This document shows, in pieces, positions 19,701-27,705 of a stretch of 50,790 nt of DNA. Each line of letters starts with the position of its first letter. The first letter of the stretch is position 1. The position numbers and the translations under genes are program-made. Below the pieces are notes generated by a model. It had not been told where the DNA came from, ran no database searches, and saw only the letters and a list, made by a program, of their open reading frames with translations. The DNA is from Bacteroidota bacterium (GTDB lineage Bacteria > Bacteroidota > Bacteroidia > Cytophagales > Cyclobacteriaceae): positions 1 through 50,790 of the forward strand of contig JAEWLI010000100.1 in assembly GCA_023393375.1 (NCBI GenBank), in the 5' to 3' direction.

Positions 19701-20846
19701 CTCCTCTGACCAATTAAAAGTATGGTTCAATATATCCACTTCCCAATTGGAGGTACGGGAGAATAATTGAGCCTCCCGCAATCTGGCTTCACTTTGTTTC
19801 AGTTTTTCCTCAGTTCGGATACGGATTTTCTCTTTTTCAAAATTCTCCAGAGCGTATGAGATATTGCTGGCAACTTCTTCCAAAAGTGTAATTTCTACCT
19901 GGTCGAATACATTCTTTAAAGCAGAATATAGGGTGAAAGCTCCTGCTGCTTTTCCAGATTTCAGGATGGGAAAAGCCATAACAGATAGGTAACCTCTTTT
20001 TAGTGCCTCCTTTTTCCATGGTACCATGTTTTCACAACTTTCAATGTCATTGGAAAAAACATATTTATTTTCCCTTATGGCTCTTCCCACAGGACCTCTG
20101 CCCTCTGGAATATCTTTAGTGCTTATAAAAACGTTGGACAGATATTGTTTTTCATCACCCTTTGATGCCACGGGATTGACTTTCCTGGATATTTCATCTT
20201 CCATTCCAATCCATGCCATTTTGAACTTTCCCACTTCAACAGCAATCCTGCATGCTTCGCTGAATAGGGTTGATTCATCTTTTACCCTTAACAACATCTG
20301 ATTGATGCCACTTAAAAACGCATACATCCGGTTGGTCTGCCACAGTTTTTGATCAACTTCCCTGAAGTTTGAAATATCTTTCAATATCACTGAAGTACCA
20401 GTAATATTCCCAACCTGATCCCATACTGGGGAATGGGTCACAGAGGCTGGAAATACCTTTCCGTCTTTTTTTATTCTTTCCGATTCAAACCGTAAATATG
20501 GATCGCTTGGAGGAGTATTGGACAAAGGATATTGTTCCTGTTTTATAAATGGGGGTAAAAGTAAGGAGCAGGATTTACCAACAACCTCATACGGTTGATA
20601 TCCAAAGATGTTGGCAGCTCCCTGATTCCAGCTTCTGATGATACCATCAATGTCAATGCTGTATATAGCATCTTCTGATGCGTTTACAATTGATGATAGG
20701 AGGATATGTTGTTCAATGTTACTTTCCTCTAATGAGCCATTGTGTTTTGCGAGTTCAGCCTTTATACTAAAGTTTGTATTATTTAATGTCGATTTCTGAG
20801 TGTCAGAATCTGTTTTTTTCTTATGGTTCGTTTTCCAGAATTTCAT
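16797..20846 (-). CDS. Soluble multi-PAS/GAF histidine kinase
   Basis: 1349 residues from the ATG at 20846, chosen because AAAGGTG lies five bases before it; a GTG at 20864 would add six residues. There is no membrane helix. Order: PAS1 (about 45-160), GAF (about 180-340), PAS2 with a PAS_3-type fold (about 360-475), PAS3 (485-600), PAS4 (605-730), PAS5 (732-855), PAS6 (860-980), PAS7 (985-1105), HisKA with the H-box SYIVSHNLRSPVANI, and a HATPase_c domain (NLITNSIKYR, DNGLGIDLEEKG, GKGMGLFMVK). It should sense several cytoplasmic signals and pass phosphate to the response regulator encoded next to it. The lack of haem or flavin signature residues means the ligands cannot be named. Confidence 0.93.
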   Translation of the reverse strand: MKFWKTNHKKKTDSDTQKSTLNNTNFSIKAELAKHNGSLEESNIEQHILLSSIVNASEDAIYSIDIDGIIRSWNQGAANIFGYQPYEVVGKSCSLLLPPFIKQEQYPLSNTPPSDPYLRFESERIKKDGKVFPASVTHSPVWDQVGNITGTSVILKDISNFREVDQKLWQTNRMYAFLSGINQMLLRVKDESTLFSEACRIAVEVGKFKMAWIGMEDEISRKVNPVASKGDEKQYLSNVFISTKDIPEGRGPVGRAIRENKYVFSNDIESCENMVPWKKEALKRGYLSVMAFPILKSGKAAGAFTLYSALKNVFDQVEITLLEEVASNISYALENFEKEKIRIRTEEKLKQSEARLREAQLFSRTSNWEVDILNHTFNWSEEFYQLFGISHKIKPSLEAFLSLFHDDDVEYAKLKIEKSLESAKGASFYSRLKCCKDDSGFVYAKWKIVTDEHHRPVRLYGIIQDVSDRKKLERKQIITSNALQKTLDELNNILDSSQDMICSVDSLGCFIKVSAACTDILGYRPDELTGRSVFEFIHPEDHKVIQQVANKSISNFENRYLHKNGSWVPIAWSIKRQPKINITIAVGRNMTDKKQLEKAIEAERQQFYELFLEAPTGMGIYSGPDHVFTMVNPRYLKMIGKGNEIIGKPLHQVLPELQYQGIIQIFDGVFLSGRAYSAREMLVQLDVKGNQVDHWFDFVVQPHRSMDGTIDGVLVFAMEVTEQVQSRLKIEENQKIFRTLFEESGDAIFLVNDYGFLNCNQAAVALLGYSSKEELLDFPLDKGSAFNEVEKNSSLRNALRLMNQSVKQGHHRFECNLIKKDDAKLPVEVMLTTITIEGKKVIYAICRDISERKIAEEKLLQSEIRFRGFFNLAPEAFLVTDLQTKKIISFNHSAVNLFQYSSRKMLQIDVIQLSATYQPDGQSSVDKARKYISRILRGEKLVWEWMIVNARGEEIMCEVRGLTINSADGPQLFTSFVDITERKKSEQALIDLTYRYQLATDSTNTGIWDMDLETNQLIWEDSMYTLCRIDRDTYKSTFDAWFKVIYPDDILKVNASMGLAIESVSNSFNHTFRIFWPDRQIRYIDVNAIIIRDETGKATRVIGSSRDITEQKEAELMKEKIILDFARRNKDLEQFSYIVSHNLRSPVANIIGLSRLLEGAEDSEYDLLSKQLLNSVTRLDNVIRDLNNILKLRQDINEQKEEVNFQEIVDDIKVSINNMVVQNKAEITTDFTVEHMYTIKSYIHSIFFNLITNSIKYRQPDQRPILSITSSFTDYKVILSFTDNGLGIDLEEKGDQVFGLYKRFHPHIQGKGMGLFMVKTQVESLGGQIYIQSEVNKGTTFTVEFERDN

Positions 20847-20864
20847 ATTAACACCTTTTCCCAC

Positions 20865-21557
20865 ATACCTGCCAATTAAATGATCAGTACTGATAACACT
20901 TCACAATTCTTTTTTCGATTTGAAATGCCCTACTTCACTTTTTTAATCATATTCTGCAATCAATATAACTAAATCAATAATATCCATCGTGAATGGTACC
21001 ATTCACAAATAAAAATGATGAGATCATCAAGGTTGGTGCTCTAATATATATTCTTAATTTTTTTGGGATTTAGAAAGTACCCATATTTAGCAATTCCAAA
21101 ATTAAGGGTATATCAGTTCATCTAATTTTTTAAATGCCCTAAAAAGGTACAATGTGAGTGATTAAATAAAACTTGACTACTACCGGATCACGCTATCAGG
21201 GTATTTTTCTTATAATCATTTAATTGCATTTTTTAAATATGATCCCTAATGTAGCGTATGGTTAGTTATTAACAGAATTGAATACAGGTTATGTTAAAAA
21301 ACAAATTCATTTTCATTGATAAAGGAAGTTATAAATGAAAATATTGTAAAAGACTTATGTATTTAGGTATAAGATAACATGTGGATATTACTTTCCAGTT
21401 TTCCGGCACTGATTGTTGAATGAGCATTTATGTTATCATAATTTGGGTGTTGCAAGCAAATTTTTCAATACCAAATTTGTAACAAATGAATCTTGTTATA
21501 GGTGATAAGCTTTCTTTCAACTAGTTATAATGACAAATTCATTGATATATTTTATTA
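20865..21557. other. AT-rich intergenic region between xseB and the histidine kinase
   Basis: 693 bp with no credible gene. It holds one striking perfect palindrome at 20989-21006 (listed separately) and otherwise AT-rich sequence. The kinase promoter must lie here. Confidence 0.7.
20989..21006. promoter_or_regulatory. Perfect 18-bp palindrome upstream of the histidine kinase operon
   Basis: GTGAATGGTACCATTCAC reads the same on both strands and lies about 143 bp before the kinase ATG. No T run follows, so an operator is more likely than a terminator. The half-site CATTCAC also occurs in the direct repeat at 27604-27635. Confidence 0.45.
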
Positions 21558-21761
21558 TCACCCCCCGCTTCCTTCCAGATCTTTTAAGATAGCGTTCACA
21601 TCTTCTTCGGTAGAGGATAATTTTGTTTTACAAACTTTGATCAACTGCGCAGCCCTTTTTACCTTTTCAGATAAAACATCTACTGTTATTTCGCCCTTCT
21701 CTATTTCTGTCACTATGATCTGCAATTCTTCAAAAGCTGCTGTATAAGTTATTTCTTCCAT
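21558..21761 (-). CDS. xseB: Exodeoxyribonuclease VII small subunit
   Basis: 67 residues, the usual size of XseB, with the family pattern TYTAAFEELQIIVTEIEKGE at the N-terminus and an amphipathic helix pair. It lies 78 bp downstream of xseA in the same direction. Several XseB chains bind the helical arms of XseA to form exonuclease VII, which degrades single-stranded DNA to oligonucleotides. Confidence 0.95.
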   Translation of the reverse strand: MEEITYTAAFEELQIIVTEIEKGEITVDVLSEKVKRAAQLIKVCKTKLSSTEEDVNAILKDLEGSGG

Positions 21762-21839
21762 CGATGTAAAAATAAAGTTGTGTTGTAAAAATAGGTTTAT
21801 AAATGATTTGACGAATATAATCTTAAATGATTTTTGTGA

Positions 21840-23294
21840 TTATTTCACCTCACTCTGAATGGTGCCATCTGATAACCGGGTTTCTATCACATCACCGGAT
21901 TTTACCTGATTTACCAAATGCACTGACTTACCATTCAGTCGTGTGATACTGAATCCACGCTTCAGCACTTCCACAGGATCCATATTATTGATGTTCCTTT
22001 CTATTCCGGCGATTTCGGTTTTATTGATCTTAATCCTATTCAGAATTTTATCGGATAACGTAAACCTCACTTGTTCCACTGATTCTTTCTTTTTTCTGAA
22101 AAAATAGTTTGACTCTTTTTGTAGCTGTAAAGTCATTAAACTTATCTTTTGACTTTGATATCCATGCATGAACCTGGAATAGCTGATCAAACTTTTCGAC
22201 CAATCGACTATTTTTTCTTTATTCATTTTAAGAATATTTATTGCTTGCCGATCAAGTGACAGTGTTTCATTATCTATTTTATTCCTTGATTTTAAAAATA
22301 AGTTGGTGGTGACAGATCTAAATAATTTAATCTCTGACTGAAATTTGTTTTTCTCATCCATCAGCAAACGGAGGCATTTGTCTCTAAGGATTTCCTCTGC
22401 ATGCTGAACAGGAACAGAGAAATTATGAAATTTCTGAATCAGGTATTCTGCCAGTTTGGTGGGTGTGATGGCATTGGTAAAAGAAACCATTTCGGCCACC
22501 GTTTCATTGGTGGCATGTCCAATTCCTGAAATTACCGGCAAGGGAAATGAAGCAATCGCTTTGGCTAGATGGTAATTATTATAACAAGATAAACCTACAT
22601 CTCCACCCCCACCCCTGATAATGGCTACCAGATCAAAATGATGGACTACTTTTTTAATCCTTTCCAACTGTGAGATGATGCCTGTGACGGCATTTTCACC
22701 TTGCAAAACGGAAGCAAACAGGAAGTGGAAAAACCTGTAATTCCATGGATTTTTGTCAATTACACTTAGAAAATCAGCATATCCTTTGCTGGTTTCAACG
22801 GATATAATGGCAATCCTTTTGGGCAAAAGTGGCAAAGCCAGACGTTTATTCTGGTCAAAAACCCCTTCTGATTTTAGTTTAGTTATGGCATCCAGTTTTT
22901 CCTGCTCCAGGTCGCCGAGTGTATAGCCCGGATCAATTTCCAAAATTCTCAAAGCCAAACCATGCGAAGGTTCAAAACTGATTTTCGCCAGAAAAAGGAT
23001 CTTAATTCCATCTTTCAATGGCTCTTTCAGAATTTCAATAAACTTTTTGTTTGCCCGTAAAAAATCATCTTTCCAGAGATTTGCCCTCATTTGGGCAATG
23101 ACCACACCGTTTTTCTTTTCTGCAAGATCGGGATAACAATGGCCGCTGTGTTTGTAATAATTCAGCTTAATCAATTCAGCCTTTACCCAGAAGCTGCTTT
23201 TGTACCGATCAGCAATAGTCCGTTGAATGCTTTGCGTAACTTCCAGTAATGAAAAAACTTTTCGATCATTTACTACTTCTGCCATTTTAACCAC
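21840..23294 (-). CDS. xseA: Exodeoxyribonuclease VII large subunit
   Basis: 484 residues: an OB-fold DNA-binding domain (about 12-115, FSLLEVTQSIQRTIADRY), then the catalytic domain with AIISVETSKGYADFLSVI, LVAIIRGGGGDVGLSCYN and PVISGIGHATNETVAEMV, a long helical arm region (about 295-430), and the C-terminal segment VLKRGFSITRLNGK. This matches XseA although at 484 residues it is somewhat longer than the E. coli protein. ATG at 23294 or at 23285 (MAEVV) are both possible starts. It works with XseB in the cytoplasm in DNA repair. Confidence 0.95.
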   Translation of the reverse strand: MVKMAEVVNDRKVFSLLEVTQSIQRTIADRYKSSFWVKAELIKLNYYKHSGHCYPDLAEKKNGVVIAQMRANLWKDDFLRANKKFIEILKEPLKDGIKILFLAKISFEPSHGLALRILEIDPGYTLGDLEQEKLDAITKLKSEGVFDQNKRLALPLLPKRIAIISVETSKGYADFLSVIDKNPWNYRFFHFLFASVLQGENAVTGIISQLERIKKVVHHFDLVAIIRGGGGDVGLSCYNNYHLAKAIASFPLPVISGIGHATNETVAEMVSFTNAITPTKLAEYLIQKFHNFSVPVQHAEEILRDKCLRLLMDEKNKFQSEIKLFRSVTTNLFLKSRNKIDNETLSLDRQAINILKMNKEKIVDWSKSLISYSRFMHGYQSQKISLMTLQLQKESNYFFRKKKESVEQVRFTLSDKILNRIKINKTEIAGIERNINNMDPVEVLKRGFSITRLNGKSVHLVNQVKSGDVIETRLSDGTIQSEVK

Positions 23295-24234
23295 ATTGTT
23301 ATTAGTAATTCAACGTATTCTGTTGACCTACTTGATCCATGTCTGTGCCATTTGAGGAAAATAAAAATAACAATATTTTTCTTATGAAAGAAGGTGATAT
23401 GGGGAAATAGTGGTTTAATAAATTATTCACCTGCTTGTTGGGAAAACACCAACAAGAGGGAAGTTTTTATTTCGTCAGTCGCGTCCCATACGGGACTTTT
23501 TGTTTCTGCTTTAATGTTTCTACCAAACTTTAGTCCCTACGGGACCTTGGGCCACGTTTTAAGTTTATTCTGACTTTTTGTACTCTTAAGAAAGAGATTT
23601 GTTACTGCTTCCTCTTTGTTGGTGTTTTCACCAACAAATTGGGTATAAGATGAGAAGCTTGAGATATGAGCGCGATAATCAAAAATTTCGATTTGTGAAT
23701 GGTTGAATTCTGAACGATGATTTGCGATCTATTTTTCTTGATAAATTGCTTTGTCGTCAGCTTTATAAACCAATCCCAGAGGGATGAAAGCTTGGTAGAA
23801 ATTTGTATACGTAACGAGATAAAGTGCCGTGAGGTACGTGACAGATATTTTTCATTCGCTAATCTATGATACCATTAAATTGACGACTATGGTGAAAACA
23901 ACAACAAGAGGGGAGATAACGCTCGTAAAACACATCAAACTCCACCTTTTTTCTTCTTTTCCTCTTTGTTGGTGTTTTCACCAACAAAATGGGTCTAAGA
24001 TGGGAGAAGCTTAAGAATATAAGCGATAAACCAAAATTTCGATTTGTGAATGGTGAATTCTGAATGACGATTTACGATCTATTTTTCTAAGGTTTATTAT
24101 TTGCTTTCCCGTCAGCAATTATCATTCATCACACTTATTCGATCAACTACAACTTCCTTTGTTGAATTTTATTAGTTTTGTTAAAATATAAGATGAACGA
24201 TTGATGATTCTAATCGCTTAACGATTATCTTTAA
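23295..24234. repeat. Intergenic block of REP-like palindromes and hairpins
   Basis: 940 bp without a credible gene. It contains GTCCC/GGGAC hairpins at 23483-23496 and 23533-23545, an ATCCC/GGGAT hairpin at 23773-23785 that carries the flanking TTGGTAGAAA motif inverted relative to the 23517-23546 copy, a GTGCC/GGTAC hairpin near 23826, and three TTGTTGGTG-type hairpins (23434-23456 in opposite orientation with a one-base loss; 23615-23638; 23965-23988). Such mosaics are like bacterial REP/BIME elements; no RAYT-type transposase gene lies in the window. Confidence 0.75.
23611..24115. repeat. Long direct repeat, two copies of about 150 bp
   Basis: Copy A (23611-23760) and copy B (23961-24115) both begin CCTCTTTGTTGGTGTTTTC, share GATTTGTGAATGG and GATCTATTTTTCT, and end in TTGCTTT..CGTCAG. 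They differ by scattered substitutions and small indels. Between them lie an ATCCC palindrome and the GTGCC palindrome. Confidence 0.85.
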
Positions 24235-25497
24235 ATGAATGAAAAACTATTTATCATGATCTTAAATTCCTGTTTCACATCTGTAGTCAAGGTATTCACA
24301 TTAATTCTGGTAGTTTGTCTCATCTCATTCTCCTGCAAAGTAAGCAAAACCGGTAATGATACTGCCAGCTATTGGGTGGGCACTTGGGGCACAGCCCCTC
24401 AGTTGGTCGAAACAAGGAATATGCCCCCGGAACCTGGTTTATCAGAAAATTCATTGAGACAAATAGTCCGGGTTTCGTTGGGCGGAACTACCCTCAGGGT
24501 AAAGTTCACAAATGAATTCAGCGCAGATCCCGTCACCATGAAATCGGTGCAGATTGCCGCATCTACTGGTGGCCATTCTATTGATGTTTCAACAAACAAA
24601 GAATTGAAGTTCAATGGCAACAGCGAAATTACCATGAACCCGGGAGAAGCGGTTATTTCCGATCCCATTACATTTGACCTGACTCCCCGAATGGATGTTG
24701 CCATTACCATTTATTATGGACAAACCTCTGAAACCGTTTCAGGACATCCCGGATCCAGGACCACATCGTTCCTGCTACCTGGGAATGTTACTTCCAATAC
24801 AGACTTCTCAGAAGCTATCGAAGTAGAACGGTGGTACAATATCAACCGCATAGATGTAATGGCCAACCATCCGGCTGCAAGCGTGGCCATTTTTGGAAAT
24901 TCCATCACTGATGGCAGGGGTTCGATCACTGACCAGCAAAACCGATGGCCGGATGTACTATCAGAACGGTTACTTCAGAATCCAGCAACGCAACATATCG
25001 GTGTCCTGAATATGGGCATTGGTGGCAATGCAGTATTGGCTGGTGGCTTGGGGCCAACTGGAATGAGCCGGTATGAACGTGATATACTAAATCAACCGGG
25101 TGTACGCTGGGCTATTATTTTTCACGGTGTGAATGATATTGGAAGTGTAACTTCTGCTGAGGCAGCAACCAAGAGAACAGAAGATTTGATTGCTGCCTAT
25201 AAACAAATGATTACCCAAGCCCGCGAAAAAAACATTAAGGTTTACGGTGGTACTATTGTTCCCTTCAAAGGAAATTCCTATTACAATGAATTCAGCGAAC
25301 AAAGCAGAATTGCCGTGAATGAGTGGATCCGCACCAGTGGCTGGTTCGATGCGGTGATTGAATTTGAGAAAGCACTAAGCAGTCCGGATGACCTTGCCAG
25401 TCAGGTTTCAACTTATCAGAATGATGGCCTGCACCCGGATGCCGCTGGTTATAAAACCATGGGGGAATTGGTTGACCTGAATTTATTTATCGATTAG
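24235..25497 (+). CDS. SGNH/GDSL-family lipoprotein hydrolase
   Basis: 420 residues. A hydrophobic N-terminus ends in LISFSC with lipobox cysteine C34, so the mature protein should be lipid-anchored. A beta-sandwich accessory domain (about 45-205) comes before the SGNH core: block I FGNSITDG (S223), block II NMGIGGNAV (G262), block III HGVNDIG (N300) and the catalytic pair D397/H400 in DGLHPDAAG. All four SGNH signature residues are present, so it should be an active esterase, perhaps an acetylxylan or other carbohydrate esterase or a lipase; the substrate is not clear. An internal ATG (M8) is an alternative start. Confidence 0.88.
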   Translation: MNEKLFIMILNSCFTSVVKVFTLILVVCLISFSCKVSKTGNDTASYWVGTWGTAPQLVETRNMPPEPGLSENSLRQIVRVSLGGTTLRVKFTNEFSADPVTMKSVQIAASTGGHSIDVSTNKELKFNGNSEITMNPGEAVISDPITFDLTPRMDVAITIYYGQTSETVSGHPGSRTTSFLLPGNVTSNTDFSEAIEVERWYNINRIDVMANHPAASVAIFGNSITDGRGSITDQQNRWPDVLSERLLQNPATQHIGVLNMGIGGNAVLAGGLGPTGMSRYERDILNQPGVRWAIIFHGVNDIGSVTSAEAATKRTEDLIAAYKQMITQAREKNIKVYGGTIVPFKGNSYYNEFSEQSRIAVNEWIRTSGWFDAVIEFEKALSSPDDLASQVSTYQNDGLHPDAAGYKTMGELVDLNLFID

Positions 25498-25531
25498 CCC
25501 TTACATTGTAAATAGTAGGACCATCCTCGCT

Positions 25532-25885
25532 TTATTTCGAAGATTTCATCGATTCGATGAATTGCTTTACTTCCTTCATTTGATCCAGGGACAGGTTATT
25601 CAGGTTGCTGAACAAATGAAAAGGTTTTTCATCCCTTATCAAATCGTTCAACGGGTGATTTTCATCAATATTTATGTTCCCATTGGGCCGCCACTCAAAC
25701 AAATCGTTGGGCGTACATTTTAATGCCATACACAGCTTGGTGATATGGGATAATTTCAACTGGCTTACACCATCATTGATGCAACGTGTAGCTATATTAG
25801 GGGAAAACCCATTCCTTATCAGGAAATTATACGGTTGGTTAATACCTCTTAAGTCCATTAACTGGCGCAAACGAAATCTGAGCAT
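25532..25885 (-). CDS. XRE-type helix-turn-helix transcription regulator
   Basis: 117 residues. The N-terminal 70 residues fit the Cro/C1-like HTH fold (RFRLRQLMDLRG, then NIATRCINDGVSQLKLSHIT and LCMALKCTPNDLFEW), close to the HTH_26 subtype. The C-terminal part (about 75-117) is acidic and helical. It is convergent with the GDSL gene (34 bp) and divergent from the flavoprotein gene across a 558-bp AT-rich space, which it might control. Confidence 0.85.
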   Translation of the reverse strand: MLRFRLRQLMDLRGINQPYNFLIRNGFSPNIATRCINDGVSQLKLSHITKLCMALKCTPNDLFEWRPNGNINIDENHPLNDLIRDEKPFHLFSNLNNLSLDQMKEVKQFIESMKSSK

Positions 25886-26443
25886 AACGAAATTTAATTA
25901 ATAGTGAAAAATGATCATGAGGAACAGGATTTCCGAATGGATTAGTTATGATATATCGTGCGGTCCATTCATGAAACATTAAGTATTTGTACTTAATATA
26001 AAATCCATATTCTTAATACTAAAACTATTTTTTGTTATCCAATAAATATAATGAAATAAATTAAAATAACATCATATCAAATAAGAATTATATTTAATGA
26101 TTCAATAATCATTTTTACATAATCACAATTAATATTAAATTATACAAGAAATAAAATAACTTACAATAGAATCATTCTCAATTATAGAAGAATAATATTT
26201 TATAGCTTAAAAATAAACTATCTATAATTAAAACTTAATAATAACATATATATAAGTGATATTGAATTCTACAACAGTCAATTTATATTTAGAATAAATG
26301 TAATGACCCTTCTGGTTTAAAGGTTACCAGTTTCTTTACTAATATCAACTTTTCAAAATTTGAACTTTGAACTTGAACTTTAAACATTGAACATTGAACT
26401 TTGAACATTGAACTTTGAACATTAAACCTTAAACTTAAAAAAC
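25886..26443. other. Very AT-rich divergent intergenic region with simple tandem repeats
   Basis: 558 bp between divergent genes. 25970-26280 is extremely AT-rich with several short A/T palindromes. The right end carries a tandem repeat (listed separately). No ORF is credible. It should hold promoters for the HTH regulator and the flavoprotein. Confidence 0.7.
26356..26438. repeat. Degenerate tandem repeat of TGAACTT/TGAACAT units
   Basis: About ten units of 6-9 bp built from GAACTT, GAACAT and AAACTT follow each other up to six bases before the ATG of the flavoprotein gene. Related units, on the opposite strand, lie at 32377-32449. Confidence 0.8.
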
Positions 26444-27337
26444 ATGTACGATGTAATCATCTTAGGGGGAAGCTATTCCGGACTGTCGGCAGCAATGGCA
26501 TTGGGACGTTCATTGCGAAAAGTATTGATCATTGACAGTGGCATGCCCTGCAACAGGCAAACACCACATTCACACAATTTTATCACACAAGACGGAAAGA
26601 CACCTAATGAAATTTCAACACTTGCCCGACAACAGGTCGAAAAGTATAACACAGTAAAATTCATCAACGGTAAGGCTGTTAAAGGAAACAAAACCCCGAC
26701 AGGGTTCAGCATAAAGACGCTTTCATCAGAAATATTTCATGCAAGGAAACTGATTTTTGCCACCGGTATTACTGACATCATGCCTGATATTAGGGGATTT
26801 TCTGAATGTTGGGGCATATCTGTGGTGCATTGTCCGTACTGTCACGGTTACGAACTGAGGGAAAAGGTTACCGCTATCATAGCCAATGGAGACAAAGCAT
26901 TTCACATAGCATCTCTGGTGAGCAACCTTACCAGGTACCTCACTATTCTGACATCGGGAGAACCCAATTTTACAAATGAACAAGCCGACAAACTTTCCCG
27001 TCATCACATCAAAATCGTATCCACCGGAATTGCTGAAATAATCCATCAGGAAGGACAGATGAATAGCATTGTTTTTCAAGATGGCACAACAACAAAATTT
27101 GATGCTGCTTATGCAGCCCTCCCTTTTGTACAACAAACGGACATTGCCGGGCAATTAGGTTGTGAGATGACAGAGCATGGTTATATCAAGGTCGACCCGT
27201 TTCAACATACCAATGTGAAAGGGATATTTGCTTGTGGCGATAATTCTTCCTTAATGCGCTCGGTTGCCAATGCGGTGTCCACAGGTAATTTGGCGGGTGC
27301 TTTGGCGAATAAGGAGCTTTGTGAAGAGGATTTTTGA
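26444..27337 (+). CDS. Thioredoxin-reductase-like FAD/NAD(P)H-dependent disulfide oxidoreductase
   Basis: 297 residues, typical of low-molecular-weight thioredoxin-reductase-like proteins. FAD-binding LGGSYSGLSAAMALGRS (8-24), redox pair C130/C133 in HCPYCHG, ATG-type LIFATGITD and C-terminal FAD motif IFACGDNSS. The second nucleotide-binding glycine motif is degenerate (IIANGDKAFHIASL instead of GxGxxA), so use of NADPH is uncertain, as in several non-canonical members. It would move electrons to a disulfide or act on small molecules in the cytoplasm. It sits directly downstream of simple tandem repeats and is divergent from an HTH gene. Confidence 0.85.
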   Translation: MYDVIILGGSYSGLSAAMALGRSLRKVLIIDSGMPCNRQTPHSHNFITQDGKTPNEISTLARQQVEKYNTVKFINGKAVKGNKTPTGFSIKTLSSEIFHARKLIFATGITDIMPDIRGFSECWGISVVHCPYCHGYELREKVTAIIANGDKAFHIASLVSNLTRYLTILTSGEPNFTNEQADKLSRHHIKIVSTGIAEIIHQEGQMNSIVFQDGTTTKFDAAYAALPFVQQTDIAGQLGCEMTEHGYIKVDPFQHTNVKGIFACGDNSSLMRSVANAVSTGNLAGALANKELCEEDF

Positions 27338-27387
27338 GATTGGAGGTTGCGGATTATAATATCGATCGAAATTTATCTATTACACAA

Positions 27388-27420
27388 CCCTTCCAAGAGG
27401 TCAAAACTCTTGAAGGGCTT
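27388..27420 (+). terminator. Terminator-like palindrome after the flavoprotein gene
   Basis: CCCTTCCAAGAG (27388-27399) pairs with CTCTTGAAGGG (27407-27417) with one bulged C. The following T run is only three bases, so termination strength is doubtful. The arms resemble the terminator at 9920-9969. Confidence 0.55.
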
Positions 27421-27603
27421 TGCTGGTAATAAACAGCTTCAGCGGAACATCAAAAAGACTTTTCTTACTGCTTTGAACCAGCCTTATATCCTTGCAGGAT
27501 GACAATTGCGAGCGGGCAGCATGCAATGGCTTACCATTACCTTTAAATACCATATCATACAAACTCCTGACTTGATGAATAACAAGTTGATGGAGAAAAT
27601 CAA

Positions 27604-27635
27604 CATTCACAGATATTTATTTACCATTCACAGAT
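27604..27635. promoter_or_regulatory. Direct repeat CATTCACAGAT x2 with 21-bp period, probable LytTR binding site
   Basis: CATTCACAGAT occurs at 27604-27614 and identically at 27625-27635. The 21-bp start-to-start distance (two helical turns) is the arrangement known for LytTR-type regulators such as AgrA. It lies about 70 bp before the first gene of the operon that encodes a LytTR regulator. Confidence 0.55.
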
Positions 27636-27705
27636 CATATTTTTTTAAGCATTTCCCTAAGCCTACCATTGCATCAATAATTTTTAAACTTAAACTTTTA
27701 TCAAA

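Larger units (their letters stand above)
27338..27705. other. Intergenic region with a palindrome and the LytTR-operon control region
   Basis: 368 bp. The left end has a terminator-like palindrome (27388-27417) and the right end a 21-bp-spaced direct repeat (27604-27635). Short ORFs here lack coding character. Confidence 0.65.

Noticed and set aside
23434..24115. Possible CRISPR array in the repeat-rich region
   Set aside because: Repeats are irregularly spaced, of several types and in both orientations; no cas genes nearby.
26726..27154. 142-codon minus-strand ORF inside the flavoprotein gene
   Set aside because: Antisense to the conserved CPYC region; no motif.
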